Below are positions 7,900-15,578 of a DNA stretch of 54,477 bases, piece by piece. Source of the DNA: Acrocarpospora macrocephala (GTDB lineage Bacteria; Actinomycetota; Actinomycetes; Streptosporangiales; Streptosporangiaceae). Location of the stretch: the NCBI RefSeq assembly GCF_009687865.1, contig NZ_BLAE01000003.1, forward strand, positions 1-54,477, given 5' to 3'. Positions within the stretch are counted from its first letter, which is position 1, and every line of letters starts with the position of its first letter. Made by a program: the position numbers and the translations under genes. The notes under the pieces were generated by a model. The model did no database searches. It saw only the letters and a list, made by a program, of their open reading frames with translations, and was not told the origin of the DNA.

Positions 7900-9012
7900 A
7901 TGCCTGCCACCTCGCATCTCACCCGGGCCGATGTCGAAGAGTTCGGCCGGGAACTGGACAAGATCCGGGAGGAGGTGCTCGCCAGCCTTGGCGAGCAGGA
8001 CGCGCGCTACATCCGCGGCATCATCTCCACCCAGCGCAAGCTGGAGCTGGGCGGTCGGGTGCTGCTCTTCGCCTCCTGGCTGCCGCCCGCCTGGGCCGCC
8101 GGGACCGCGGCACTGGCCACCGCGAAGATCCTTGAGAACATGGAGATCGGCCACAACGTCCTGCATGGGCAGTGGGACTGGATGCGCGATCCGAAGATCC
8201 ACTCGACCACCTGGGAGTGGGACAGCGCCTGCCCGGCCGACCTGTGGAAGCACTCGCACAACTTCGTCCACCACACCTGGACGAACGTGCTCGGCAAGGA
8301 TCGGGATATCGGCTATTCGGCGTTGCGGATCAGCCCGGAGCAGCAATGGCATCCGGTCTACCTCGCCCAGCCGTTCTACAACACGCTGCTGGCCCTGTTC
8401 TTCGAGTACGGCATCGCGATCTACGACCTGGAGCTCGAGCGCATCCCGTCTGGGCAGAAGAGCCTGAAGGAGACCATGGCCCAGCTGCGCGCCGTCGCAG
8501 GCAAGATACAACGGCAGATCATCAAGGACTACATCGCCTTTCCGCTGCTCGCCGGTCCGGCCTTCCTGCCCGTCCTGCTCGGCAACCTGACCGCGAACCT
8601 GGCCCGCAACGTGTGGGCGCACACCATCATCTTCTGCGGCCACTTTCCCGAAGGCGCCGAAGTCTTCACCGAGGACCGCCTCCAGGGTGAAACCCGGGGT
8701 GAATGGTACCTACGCCAGCTTCTCGGCTCGTGCAACATCGACGGCAGCCGCCTGTTCCACATCATGAGCGGCAACCTGAGCCACCAGATTGAACACCATC
8801 TGTTCCCCGACCTGCCCAGCAACCGGTACGCCGAGATCGCGCCCCGGGTCCGGGCCCTATGTGAGCGGTTCGACCTCGCCTATACATCCGATTCACTGGC
8901 CCGTCAGACAGGCTCGGTCTGGAAGCGCGTCCTGCGGTTGGCATTGCCAGGGCCCGGACAGCGTCCACCGGCGGTCACTTCGCCAGCCAGGAAGCTCAAA
9001 GCCGTGGCCTGA
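7900..9012 (+). CDS. Membrane fatty-acid (acyl-CoA type) desaturase
   Basis: A 370-residue integral membrane di-iron desaturase. The three histidine boxes are present: HNVLH (H85-H89), HSHNFVHH (H118-H125) and HQIEHH near residue 293. Hydrophobic stretches lie around 54-77 and 210-235. The ATG at 7900 follows GAGAGGA. A TTG 15 bases upstream in the same frame is a weaker choice. It should insert a double bond into a saturated acyl chain using electrons from the reductase just upstream. Homologues include mycobacterial DesA3 and actinomycete linoleoyl-CoA-desaturase-like proteins. Regiospecificity cannot be read from sequence. Confidence 0.93.
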   Translation: MPATSHLTRADVEEFGRELDKIREEVLASLGEQDARYIRGIISTQRKLELGGRVLLFASWLPPAWAAGTAALATAKILENMEIGHNVLHGQWDWMRDPKIHSTTWEWDSACPADLWKHSHNFVHHTWTNVLGKDRDIGYSALRISPEQQWHPVYLAQPFYNTLLALFFEYGIAIYDLELERIPSGQKSLKETMAQLRAVAGKIQRQIIKDYIAFPLLAGPAFLPVLLGNLTANLARNVWAHTIIFCGHFPEGAEVFTEDRLQGETRGEWYLRQLLGSCNIDGSRLFHIMSGNLSHQIEHHLFPDLPSNRYAEIAPRVRALCERFDLAYTSDSLARQTGSVWKRVLRLALPGPGQRPPAVTSPARKLKAVA

Positions 9013-9243
9013 CCCCGGACGCCCTGACCGCGCCCAGGGCGATGAGAGCCGATTGACGGGGAAACGAGCGGCGCTCTGGTGATCAGCGTTGAAGATGAGC
9101 CTTGCTGGGAACGCCCGTATCCGCATCCTGGCGGGTGGCATTGACTGGAAGCGCCCGGTCGCCTCCCCTCATGGGGCATATGTCCGGGGTCATGTGACTG
9201 CTGGGTCGCCTTTGGTCACCTATCTCCGGATCCAGAGGATGTC

Positions 9244-9930
9244 ATGGCGACCGTTCAGGTCAGCAGCGACAGCGGCGCCCGTCCGGCCGATGCGGGCCCG
9301 GTGCGAGTGTCGTTCCCGAGCGTCAGGGCGCTGGCCAGACAGGCCGTGCCCCGGCTGCTGGAGGGTGTGGTCGTTCCTCTGGCGGTGTTCTACGTGGGGC
9401 TGAGCGTCTTCGGGCTGACCGGTGCGTTGGCCGCGGTACTCGCGTGGGTGTACGGCAATGTGGCCGGGCGGCTGCTTCTCCGTCGGCCGATCTCTGGGAC
9501 CATGATCCTCGCCCTGGTCGCGATTACCGCCAGGTCCGCGCTCGCGCTGTGGAGCGGCAGTGCGGTCCTCTACTTCCTGCAGCCCGAGCTGGGCACCATC
9601 TGCATCAGCATGGCGTTCCTGATCTCTATGCGGCTGCGCCGCCCGCTGGTGGGCAAGCTGATCCTCGAGTACGTCCATCTACCCGCGCTCGTGGCCAAGC
9701 ATGAGCGGGTCCGGCGGTGCTTCGCCTGGTTGACCGGGTGGTGGGCGTTGGTCCTGCTGATCAACGCCAGCTTGAGTATCTGGCTGCTGCTGAGCCAGCC
9801 GATCGAGGTCTACCTGCTGGTGCGTCCCGTCGCGGTGGCGTGCATCAGCACTCTGGCCTTCCTCGGTTCGGTCTGGGCCTTCCTGCGCGTCGTTCGCCGT
9901 CTTGGTCGCGGGAGCGTGCAGCCGACTTAA
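9244..9930 (+). CDS. Integral membrane protein of unknown function
   Basis: A 228-residue protein with about five or six hydrophobic segments (roughly 40-60, 62-80, 88-105, 112-130, 165-185 and 195-215). The loops are basic and the C-terminus is Arg-rich. It resembles the VC0807-type multi-pass proteins found in many actinobacteria, for which I know no function. It lies 231 bp downstream of the desaturase on the same strand and is convergent with a STAS gene only 3 bp away, so it is probably transcribed alone. Confidence 0.7.
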   Translation: MATVQVSSDSGARPADAGPVRVSFPSVRALARQAVPRLLEGVVVPLAVFYVGLSVFGLTGALAAVLAWVYGNVAGRLLLRRPISGTMILALVAITARSALALWSGSAVLYFLQPELGTICISMAFLISMRLRRPLVGKLILEYVHLPALVAKHERVRRCFAWLTGWWALVLLINASLSIWLLLSQPIEVYLLVRPVAVACISTLAFLGSVWAFLRVVRRLGRGSVQPT

Positions 9931-9933
9931 AGG

Positions 9934-10329
9934 TCATGCACTCACGCGGCGGGGCAGCGGCGCGCTCCGCAGCCGAAGCCGGGGCGTCCCGTGCCAGCGA
10001 AGGAGCTCCAGCAAGCGCCGCAACTGCGGCGACGCGGACCACAACGTCAGTACATGCCCGTCTGCCAGTCGGGCGGCGGTGGTGACCAGGACGCGCAAGC
10101 AGCCGACGTCGATGAAAGTCAGAGCGGCCAGATCCAGGCAGATGTCACCGTTTCCCGCGATCTCGGCTAGCGCCCAGGTCAGGGCAGGCAGCGTGGCGAC
10201 GTCGAGCTCTCCCTCGATCCGCAGCCCAGGCGGGTCGAGCAGCTGGTCGATGCGCAGATGCCAGTAGTTGATCATGAACGGTCCGACGATCTGATCGCGA
10301 GGGGTGCTGGGGCTGAGGGTGGCGTTCAT
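9934..10329 (-). CDS. STAS-domain anti-sigma factor antagonist (second copy)
   Basis: A 131-residue protein starting at the ATG whose complement ends at 10329, with GGAGG 7 bases upstream. The STAS core reads LRIEGELDVATLPALTWAL and ICLDLAALTFIDVGCLRVLVTTA. It is clearly a paralogue of the STAS protein at 2623-3075: both share the LRIEGELD-ATLPALT stretch and an RRLL-L-WH-T-RLRL C-terminal pattern. The usual phospho-Ser/Thr after IDV is replaced by Gly-Cys. With the upstream motif at 10481-10499 also shared, the two are likely co-regulated parts of one stress-response network. Confidence 0.85.
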   Translation of the reverse strand: MNATLSPSTPRDQIVGPFMINYWHLRIDQLLDPPGLRIEGELDVATLPALTWALAEIAGNGDICLDLAALTFIDVGCLRVLVTTAARLADGHVLTLWSASPQLRRLLELLRWHGTPRLRLRSAPLPRRVSA

Positions 10330-10641
10330 GCCGATTCCTCCGGGGACGGACGTGCCGGACACCGTGGCCACGAAGTCCCGACGGCGTGAAGGACGCTCTT
10401 GATCGTGTCAACCCAGATCGTTGCGATGACCCCCATCATCCATCAACCCCGCCAGCACGGAAGTCACCGATCTCGACCTGGGTTATCACCGCTGGTGATG
10501 ACTACAGACACTCGCCAGGGGCAGCAGGACTGGTTTTGGCTGGAAGCGCTCGTACCTTGTGCTGCAAGGCCCCGAACGGACGCGCGCCGACGAGCGCCTC
10601 CCTGGTCGAAGGTCTGGCGATCATGGGGTGGGGCCCGAGCG
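10330..10641. other. Intergenic region between STAS gene and glgC
   Basis: 312 bp holding the STAS promoter and the inverted-repeat motif at 10481-10499. Both flanking genes read leftward, so glgC transcription would run into this region. I see no strong terminator hairpin and no supported gene. Confidence 0.5.
10481..10499. promoter_or_regulatory. Inverted-repeat motif upstream of the second STAS gene
   Basis: On the minus strand it reads ATCACC-AGC-GGTGATAACC, matching 2441-2459 (ATCACC-GGG-GGTGATAAGC) at 16 of 19 positions. It lies about 150 bp upstream of the start at 10329; the other copy lies about 165 bp upstream of its gene. Confidence 0.45.
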
Positions 10642-11868
10642 TCAGCGGTCGAGGATTTCGTTTTTGCCGATGACGACGATGCCGCCGCGGGTGACGGCGA
10701 AGCGTTTGCGGTCTTCTTCCAGGTCGAAGCCGATGCGGGCGCCGTCGGGGATGATGACGTTCTTGTCGATGATGGCGCGGCGGACGATGGCGCCGCGGCC
10801 GACCTTGACGCAGCCCATCAGGACCGAGTCCTCGACCTGGGAGTGGGAGTGCAGGATGACGCCGGGGGAGAGGATCGAGCGCAGGGCCGTACCTCCCGAG
10901 ACGATCACCCCGGCGGAGACGAGGGAGTCGATGGCGTGGCCGATGCGGTCGCCGTCGTTGTGGACGAACTTGGCGGGGGGCAGGGGATCGTGGCCGGTGT
11001 AGATGGGCCAGCGGTCGTTGTAGAGGTTGAAGACGGGGTGGGCGGAGATCAGGTCCATGTGGGCGTCGTAGTAGGCGTCCAGGGTGCCGACGTCGCGCCA
11101 GTAGCCGCGGTCGCGTTCGGTGGAGCCGGGGACGACGTTGTGGGCGAAGTCGTAGACCTCGGCGCCGCCCGCCTTGACCATCATGGGGATGATGTTGCCG
11201 CCGAGGTCGTGCTTGCTGGCGGGGTCCATGGCGTCCTCGCGGAGCGCCTCGATCATGGACTGGGTCTTGAAGACGTAGTTGCCCATCGACGCGTACACCT
11301 GGTCGGGCGCGTCGGGCAGGCCGACCGCGTCGGTGGGCTTCTCGCGGAAGGCGACCACGCGGCGGCCGGTGGGGTCGGTCTCGATCACGCCGAACTGGTC
11401 GGCCAGGGCCAGCGGCTGCCGGATCGCGGCGACGGTGACGTCGGCGCCGGAGTCGATGTGCTGGTCGACCATCTGCCGGGGGTCCATCCGGTAGATGTGG
11501 TCGGCGCCGAACACGATCACGTGGTCGGGCAACTCGTCGTAGATCAGGTTCAAGTTCTGGAACAGCGCGTCGGCGGAGCCGGCGAACCAGCGCGGGCCGA
11601 GCCGCTGCTGGGCGGGCACGGGGGTGACGTAGTTGCCGAGCATCGCCGACAGCCGCCAGGTCCGCGAGATGTGCCGGTCCAGGCTGTGGTTCTTGTACTG
11701 GGTCAGTACGACGATCTTCAGATAATGCCCGTTGGCCAGGTTGGACAGCACGAAGTCGACCAGGCGGTAGATCCCCCCGAACGGCACGGCCGGCTTGGCC
11801 CGGTCAGCGGTGAGCGGCATCAAACGTTTGCCTTCGCCACCGGCGAGCACGACTGCGAGCACCCTCAT
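10642..11868 (-). CDS. glgC: Glucose-1-phosphate adenylyltransferase (ADP-glucose pyrophosphorylase)
   Basis: About 408 residues. It makes ADP-glucose from ATP and glucose 1-phosphate for alpha-glucan synthesis. The nucleotide-binding signature is [23 protein letters not shown] at the N-terminus. Further conserved blocks are [19 protein letters not shown], and a left-handed beta-helix C-terminus ([18 protein letters not shown]). I prefer the ATG at 11868 over that at 11874 because AAGG then sits 8 bases upstream. It is divergent from the glucan synthase gene with only about 49 bp between starts, as in mycobacteria (Rv1213/Rv1212c), so the two share a control region. Confidence 0.96.
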   Translation of the reverse strand: MRVLAVVLAGGEGKRLMPLTADRAKPAVPFGGIYRLVDFVLSNLANGHYLKIVVLTQYKNHSLDRHISRTWRLSAMLGNYVTPVPAQQRLGPRWFAGSADALFQNLNLIYDELPDHVIVFGADHIYRMDPRQMVDQHIDSGADVTVAAIRQPLALADQFGVIETDPTGRRVVAFREKPTDAVGLPDAPDQVYASMGNYVFKTQSMIEALREDAMDPASKHDLGGNIIPMMVKAGGAEVYDFAHNVVPGSTERDRGYWRDVGTLDAYYDAHMDLISAHPVFNLYNDRWPIYTGHDPLPPAKFVHNDGDRIGHAIDSLVSAGVIVSGGTALRSILSPGVILHSHSQVEDSVLMGCVKVGRGAIVRRAIIDKNVIIPDGARIGFDLEEDRKRFAVTRGGIVVIGKNEILDR

Positions 11869-11917
11869 GGCCATGACCTTAACCCGTCAAAAGGGTCGCA
11901 AACACTAGGGTGAGCAT

Positions 11918-13084
11918 ATGCGTGTCGATCTGCTCAGCCGCGAGTACCCGCCCGAGGTTTACGGGGGGGCCGGAGTCCACGTGGAGTATCTGGCGCGCGA
12001 GCTGCGCCGCCTGCTGGACGTGCGGGTCCGCTGCTTCGGCGGGCCGCGCGAGGACGCCACCGCCTACCGGATCCCGGGCGGCCTGGAGTCGGCCAATCCG
12101 GCCTTGCAGGTGCTCGGCGTGGACCTGGAGATGGCGGCGGGCTGCCTGGGCGCCGACCTCGTGCACAGCCACACCTGGTATGCCAACTTCGCCGGCCACG
12201 TCGCCAAGATGTTGTACGGCCTGCCGCACGTCGTCACCACCCACAGCCTGGAACCCCTCCGCCCCTGGAAGGCCGAGCAGCTCGGCGGCGGCTACACCCT
12301 CTCCTCCTGGGCCGAACGCACCGCCCTGGCGTCCGCCGACGCGATCATCGCGGTCTCGGAGGGCATGCGCGCCGACGTCCTCACCGCATATCCCGAAATT
12401 TCGCCCGAAAGGGTGACGGTGATTCACAACGGGATCGACACCGGCGAGTACGCCCCCGCCCCCGGAGCCGCCGCCCTCGCCCGCCACGGCATCGACCCCG
12501 CCCGGCCGTACGTCGTGTTCGTGGGCCGGATCACCCGCCAGAAGGGCCTGGCCCACCTGCTCCGCGCGGCGCACTCCTTCGACCCCGCCGCCCAGCTCGT
12601 GCTCTGCGCGGGCGCCCCGGACACCCCGGAGATCGCCGCCGAGGTGACCGCGCTGGTCGAGGAACTCGCCACCACCCGCAAGGGCGTCATCTGGATCTCC
12701 GAGATGCTGCCCCGCCCCGAGGTCATCGAGATCCTCACCCACGCCACCGTCTTCGTCTGCCCGTCGGTCTACGAGCCGATGGGCATCGTCAACCTGGAGG
12801 CGATGGCCTGCGAGACGGCGGTCGTGGCCACCGCCACCGGCGGCATCCCCGAGGTCGTCGCCGACCAGGAGACCGGCCTGCTGGTCCCGATCGAGCAGGG
12901 CCCCGACGGCGAGCCGCACGACCGGGAGGCCTTCGCGGTCGCGATCGCGTCCCGGGTCAACGCGCTGCTGTCCGACCCCGGCCTGGCCGACGACATGGGC
13001 CGGCAGGGCCGCCGCCGCGCGATCGATCACTTCTCCTGGCCGCGCATCGCCGAACGCACCCGGGAGCTTTACATGTCGCTGTGA
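11918..13084 (+). CDS. glgM: GT4 alpha-glucan / maltose-1-phosphate synthase (GlgA/GlgM type)
   Basis: A 388-residue GT4-family glycosyltransferase of the short actinobacterial type, not the roughly 480-residue GT5 bacterial GlgA. Recognisable parts are the N-terminal SREYPPEVYGGAGVHVEYLA, HSHTWYANFAG, VTTHSLEPLRPWK, the KG-type FVGRITRQKGL, and the GT4 E-x7-E signature in CPSVYEPMGIVNLEAMACE. The M. tuberculosis relative GlgM condenses ADP-glucose with glucose 1-phosphate to alpha-maltose 1-phosphate for the GlgE pathway. This substrate is inferred from relatedness and from the adjacent divergent glgC. The 3' end overlaps the convergent dehydrogenase by 16 bp. Confidence 0.92.
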   Translation: MRVDLLSREYPPEVYGGAGVHVEYLARELRRLLDVRVRCFGGPREDATAYRIPGGLESANPALQVLGVDLEMAAGCLGADLVHSHTWYANFAGHVAKMLYGLPHVVTTHSLEPLRPWKAEQLGGGYTLSSWAERTALASADAIIAVSEGMRADVLTAYPEISPERVTVIHNGIDTGEYAPAPGAAALARHGIDPARPYVVFVGRITRQKGLAHLLRAAHSFDPAAQLVLCAGAPDTPEIAAEVTALVEELATTRKGVIWISEMLPRPEVIEILTHATVFVCPSVYEPMGIVNLEAMACETAVVATATGGIPEVVADQETGLLVPIEQGPDGEPHDREAFAVAIASRVNALLSDPGLADDMGRQGRRRAIDHFSWPRIAERTRELYMSL

Positions 13085-14106
13085 CGCCAGGGGTCGATCA
13101 TCGTGACCCCCGGCGTGGAGCCGCCGACCAGGGCGGGGACCGCCTCGTCCAGGGAGATCGTCCTGGTGATCAGCGCCTCCGGGGTGAGCCGGCCCGCCGC
13201 GATCAGTTCCAGCATCGGCGGGTACGCGTGCGCGGGCATGCCGTGGCTGCCCAGCAGATCCAGCTCGTACGCGATGACCCGCCCCATCGGCAGCTCGGCC
13301 CCCCGGGGAAGCAGCCCGATCTGGACGTGCCGCCCGCGCCGCCGCAGGCTCTGGATGGACTGGGCGCAGATGCCGGGGTCGCCCAGCGCGTCCATCGACA
13401 CGTGCGCCCCTCCGGCGGTCAGCTCCACGATCTGGCCGGTCAGATCACCGTCCCCGGCGAGCAGGCTTTCGGCCGCGCCGAAACGCCGGGCCAGCGCGAG
13501 GGCGTCCGGCGAGGTGTCGATCGCGATCACCTGCGCCCCGGCGGCGGCCGCGATCATGACCGCGGACAGGCCGACGCCGCCGCAGCCGTAGACGGCGACC
13601 CATTCGCCGGGCCGTACCGACGCGCGGGCGGTGACCGCGCGGAACGCGGTGGCGAAGCGGCAGCCGAGGCTGGCCGCGGTGGCGAAGGACATGCCCTCGG
13701 GCAGCCGGATCAGGTTCACATCGGCGTGATTAATCACGACATATCCAGCGAAGGAGCCCCAGTGCGTGAACCCCGGCTGGGTCTGGTACGCGCAGACCTG
13801 CTGGTCACCCCTGGCGCAGTCCGAGCACGACCCGCACGCGCAGACGAACGGCGCCATGACCCGGTCACCCGCCGCCCAGTGCCGCACCCCGGCCCCGACC
13901 TCCGCGACGACCCCCGAGAACTCATGCCCCGGAACATGCGGAAATTTCTGGATATCGGCGTCATGCCCCTGCCAGCCGTGCCAGTCGCTCCGGCACAACC
14001 CGGTCGCCTCCACCCGGATCACCACACCCCCGGGCGGCGGCCCGGGCTCCACCACGTCCCGAACCTCCGGCGAAACCCCGAACCCGTCATAGACCACCGC
14101 GCGCAT
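13069..14106 (-). CDS. Zinc-dependent medium-chain alcohol dehydrogenase
   Basis: A 345-residue MDR-family dehydrogenase. Catalytic zinc ligands are C38 in GLCRSDWHGW and the HE pair in PGHEFSG. The structural-zinc cysteines are in CACGSCSDCARGDQQVC. The NAD(P) Rossmann motif is YGCGGVGLSAVMIA. The LGCRFATAFRAV block is typical of actinobacterial members annotated as zinc-dependent alcohol dehydrogenases. The substrate is unknown. It reads toward glgM and overlaps its 3' end; the GNAT gene 18 bp upstream reads the same way, so the two may be cotranscribed. Confidence 0.92.
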   Translation of the reverse strand: MRAVVYDGFGVSPEVRDVVEPGPPPGGVVIRVEATGLCRSDWHGWQGHDADIQKFPHVPGHEFSGVVAEVGAGVRHWAAGDRVMAPFVCACGSCSDCARGDQQVCAYQTQPGFTHWGSFAGYVVINHADVNLIRLPEGMSFATAASLGCRFATAFRAVTARASVRPGEWVAVYGCGGVGLSAVMIAAAAGAQVIAIDTSPDALALARRFGAAESLLAGDGDLTGQIVELTAGGAHVSMDALGDPGICAQSIQSLRRRGRHVQIGLLPRGAELPMGRVIAYELDLLGSHGMPAHAYPPMLELIAAGRLTPEALITRTISLDEAVPALVGGSTPGVTMIDPWRHSDM

Positions 14107-14124
14107 CCGCCCAGCGTAGACCGG

Positions 14125-14619
14125 TCAGAGCGGGCGCTGCAGTAACACCGTGTCCAGCCAGCGCCCCTGCTTGAACCCCACATGCCGCAACCGCCCGGCC
14201 TCCGTGAACCCCTCCGACGCGTGCAAGGCCAGCGTCGCCGCCGACTCCGGCCCGCTGTCGGCGATCACGGCGATCATCTGCCGCGCCCCCGCCTGAGCCG
14301 CCAGCCCCAGCAACTCCTTGAGCAGCGCCCGCCCGATCCCCTGCCCGGTACGCCCCGGAGCCAGATAGATCGTGTCCTCCACCGTGTGCCGGTAAGCCGG
14401 TTTAGGCCGGTACGCCGCCGCGTAGGCGTACCCCACCACCACCCCGTCCACCTCGGCGACCAGGAACGGCAGGCCACGGATCTCGATGTCCTCGGCCTTC
14501 GCGCGCCAGGCCTCCTGACTCGGCGGCACCTCGTCGAACGTGGCGACGCTCTCGGTCACGTAGTGCGCGTAGATCGCGGTGACCGCGGGCAGGTCCTCCG
14601 CCCGCAACGTTCTGATCAT
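14125..14619 (-). CDS. GNAT N-acetyltransferase, phosphinothricin/MnaT type
   Basis: A 164-residue acetyltransferase. The N-terminus IRTLRAEDLPAVTAIYAHYV...ATFDEVPPS is characteristic of the Pat/MnaT/YncA subgroup, which acetylates L-amino-acid analogues such as phosphinothricin and methionine sulfoximine. The acetyl-CoA loop is RTGQGIGRALL, preceded by DTIYLAP. The C-terminal KQGRWLDTVLLQRPL is also typical. It starts 13 bp after the end of a small unknown gene, so these form a short operon with the dehydrogenase downstream. The physiological substrate is not evident. Confidence 0.9.
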   Translation of the reverse strand: MIRTLRAEDLPAVTAIYAHYVTESVATFDEVPPSQEAWRAKAEDIEIRGLPFLVAEVDGVVVGYAYAAAYRPKPAYRHTVEDTIYLAPGRTGQGIGRALLKELLGLAAQAGARQMIAVIADSGPESAATLALHASEGFTEAGRLRHVGFKQGRWLDTVLLQRPL

Positions 14620-14632
14620 GTGTCCACGGTAG

Positions 14633-14920
14633 TCACGGCAGGCGCGCCGCGGTCTCCCGGGTGAGGTCGATGAGCACGCGCGCGAGTTCCGGCCGCTCGG
14701 CGATGACGTCCTGCAGCCGTACCCGCCACATGCCCGACTCGGCGATCGACGCGTCCTCGGTCAGCAGCCGCAGCCGGGTCTCCGCCAGCTTCAGCTGGTA
14801 CGTCACGCCCAGGTGGTTCCCCACCATCTCGCTGAGCCACCAGTACGCGTCAGCGGTGGTCGCGGCCACGAAGACCCGGGCCGTGTCCCACGCCACTCGC
14901 TGGGGGTGAATGACGTCCAT
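14633..14920 (-). CDS. Hypothetical 95-residue protein
   Basis: Start chosen at the ATG giving MDVIHPQRVAWDTARVFV. The frame stays open further upstream, but the added sequence is Arg-rich and overlaps the promoter of the divergent secreted-protein gene. The protein is mostly helical, with a central TADAYWWLSEMVGNHLGVTYQLKLAETRLRLL helix and an acidic/basic amphipathic C-terminus. I recognise no family. It sits 13 bp ahead of the GNAT gene. Confidence 0.6.
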   Translation of the reverse strand: MDVIHPQRVAWDTARVFVAATTADAYWWLSEMVGNHLGVTYQLKLAETRLRLLTEDASIAESGMWRVRLQDVIAERPELARVLIDLTRETAARLP

Positions 14921-15021
14921 GGCCGGATGGTACGCCGGAAGAAACGTATTTCCGAGGGAAACCTGGCGCAAAGCCCTCAGCGTGCTGGATTCTAGGCGCA
15001 ATCGCGTGAAAGGAACGTGCC

Positions 15022-15513
15022 ATGCGCGCACTAGCAGGTCTGATCGCAGCCGCGATCCTCTTCTTACCCGCCGCCCCAGCCCTGGCCGCGCCCGCCCCCG
15101 TCGCCTCCAAGACGGGCGAAGCCTCGATCTACAAGGCCCGCAAGAGCTGGGACCGCTACTCGCCCGGCAAGAAGGCGTACGCCAAGGGCACCCTGCTCGC
15201 CACCAACCTGAACAAGGAGACCATCCCCCCGCTGGCGACCGTGAAGGTCACCGGCAAGGCGTACGACCTGACCAAGAGCAGCACCTGCGGATACGCGGTG
15301 TTCCGCATCACCTACATGAAGGCCGACGGCTCGCTCCCGTTCAAGCACCGGACGATCCGCGACTGCACGTACAAGTCGGCCAAGTCCTTCACCTTCACCG
15401 ACAAGCGCGTCTACCTGGTCGAGCTCAAGGTCTGCAGCGAGGCCAAGCACAGCAAGCCGTCCCTCAACTGCCTGTACGAGCAGGCATGGAAGATCCTGTA
15501 CAGCACCCAGTAA
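15022..15513 (+). CDS. Secreted protein of unknown function
   Basis: A 163-residue protein with a Sec signal peptide: MRALAGLIAAAILFLPAAPALA, cleavage probably after ALAAPA around residue 25. The mature part is rich in lysine and tyrosine and contains four cysteines (STCGYAVF, RDCTYKS, KVCSEAK, LNCLYEQ) that could form two disulfides. The ATG follows AAAGGA with good spacing. Beta-rich composition suggests a small Ig-like or adhesion-type domain, but I recognise no family. A terminator-like hairpin lies 25 bp after the stop. Confidence 0.75.
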   Translation: MRALAGLIAAAILFLPAAPALAAPAPVASKTGEASIYKARKSWDRYSPGKKAYAKGTLLATNLNKETIPPLATVKVTGKAYDLTKSSTCGYAVFRITYMKADGSLPFKHRTIRDCTYKSAKSFTFTDKRVYLVELKVCSEAKHSKPSLNCLYEQAWKILYSTQ

Positions 15514-15537
15514 TCCGCTCGAAACGTACATAAGGAA

Positions 15538-15563
15538 AGATCTACGTTGTTTGTAGGTCTTTT
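15538..15563 (+). terminator. Rho-independent terminator
   Basis: Stem AGATCTAC / GTAGGTCT (one G-U pair), loop GTTGTTT, followed by TTT. It lies between the secreted-protein gene and the ABC transporter gene, 16 bp ahead of the latter's GTG. Confidence 0.7.
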
Positions 15564-15578
15564 CACCCGGGGGTATTC

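Noticed and set aside
10399-11913. 504-codon plus-strand frame antisense to glgC
   Set aside because: Asp/Gly/Val-rich shadow of an unambiguous glgC gene; no motif and no RBS.
13081-14145. Plus-strand frame over the alcohol dehydrogenase
   Set aside because: Arg/Pro/Gly-rich antisense shadow; the minus-strand gene has all zinc and NAD motifs.
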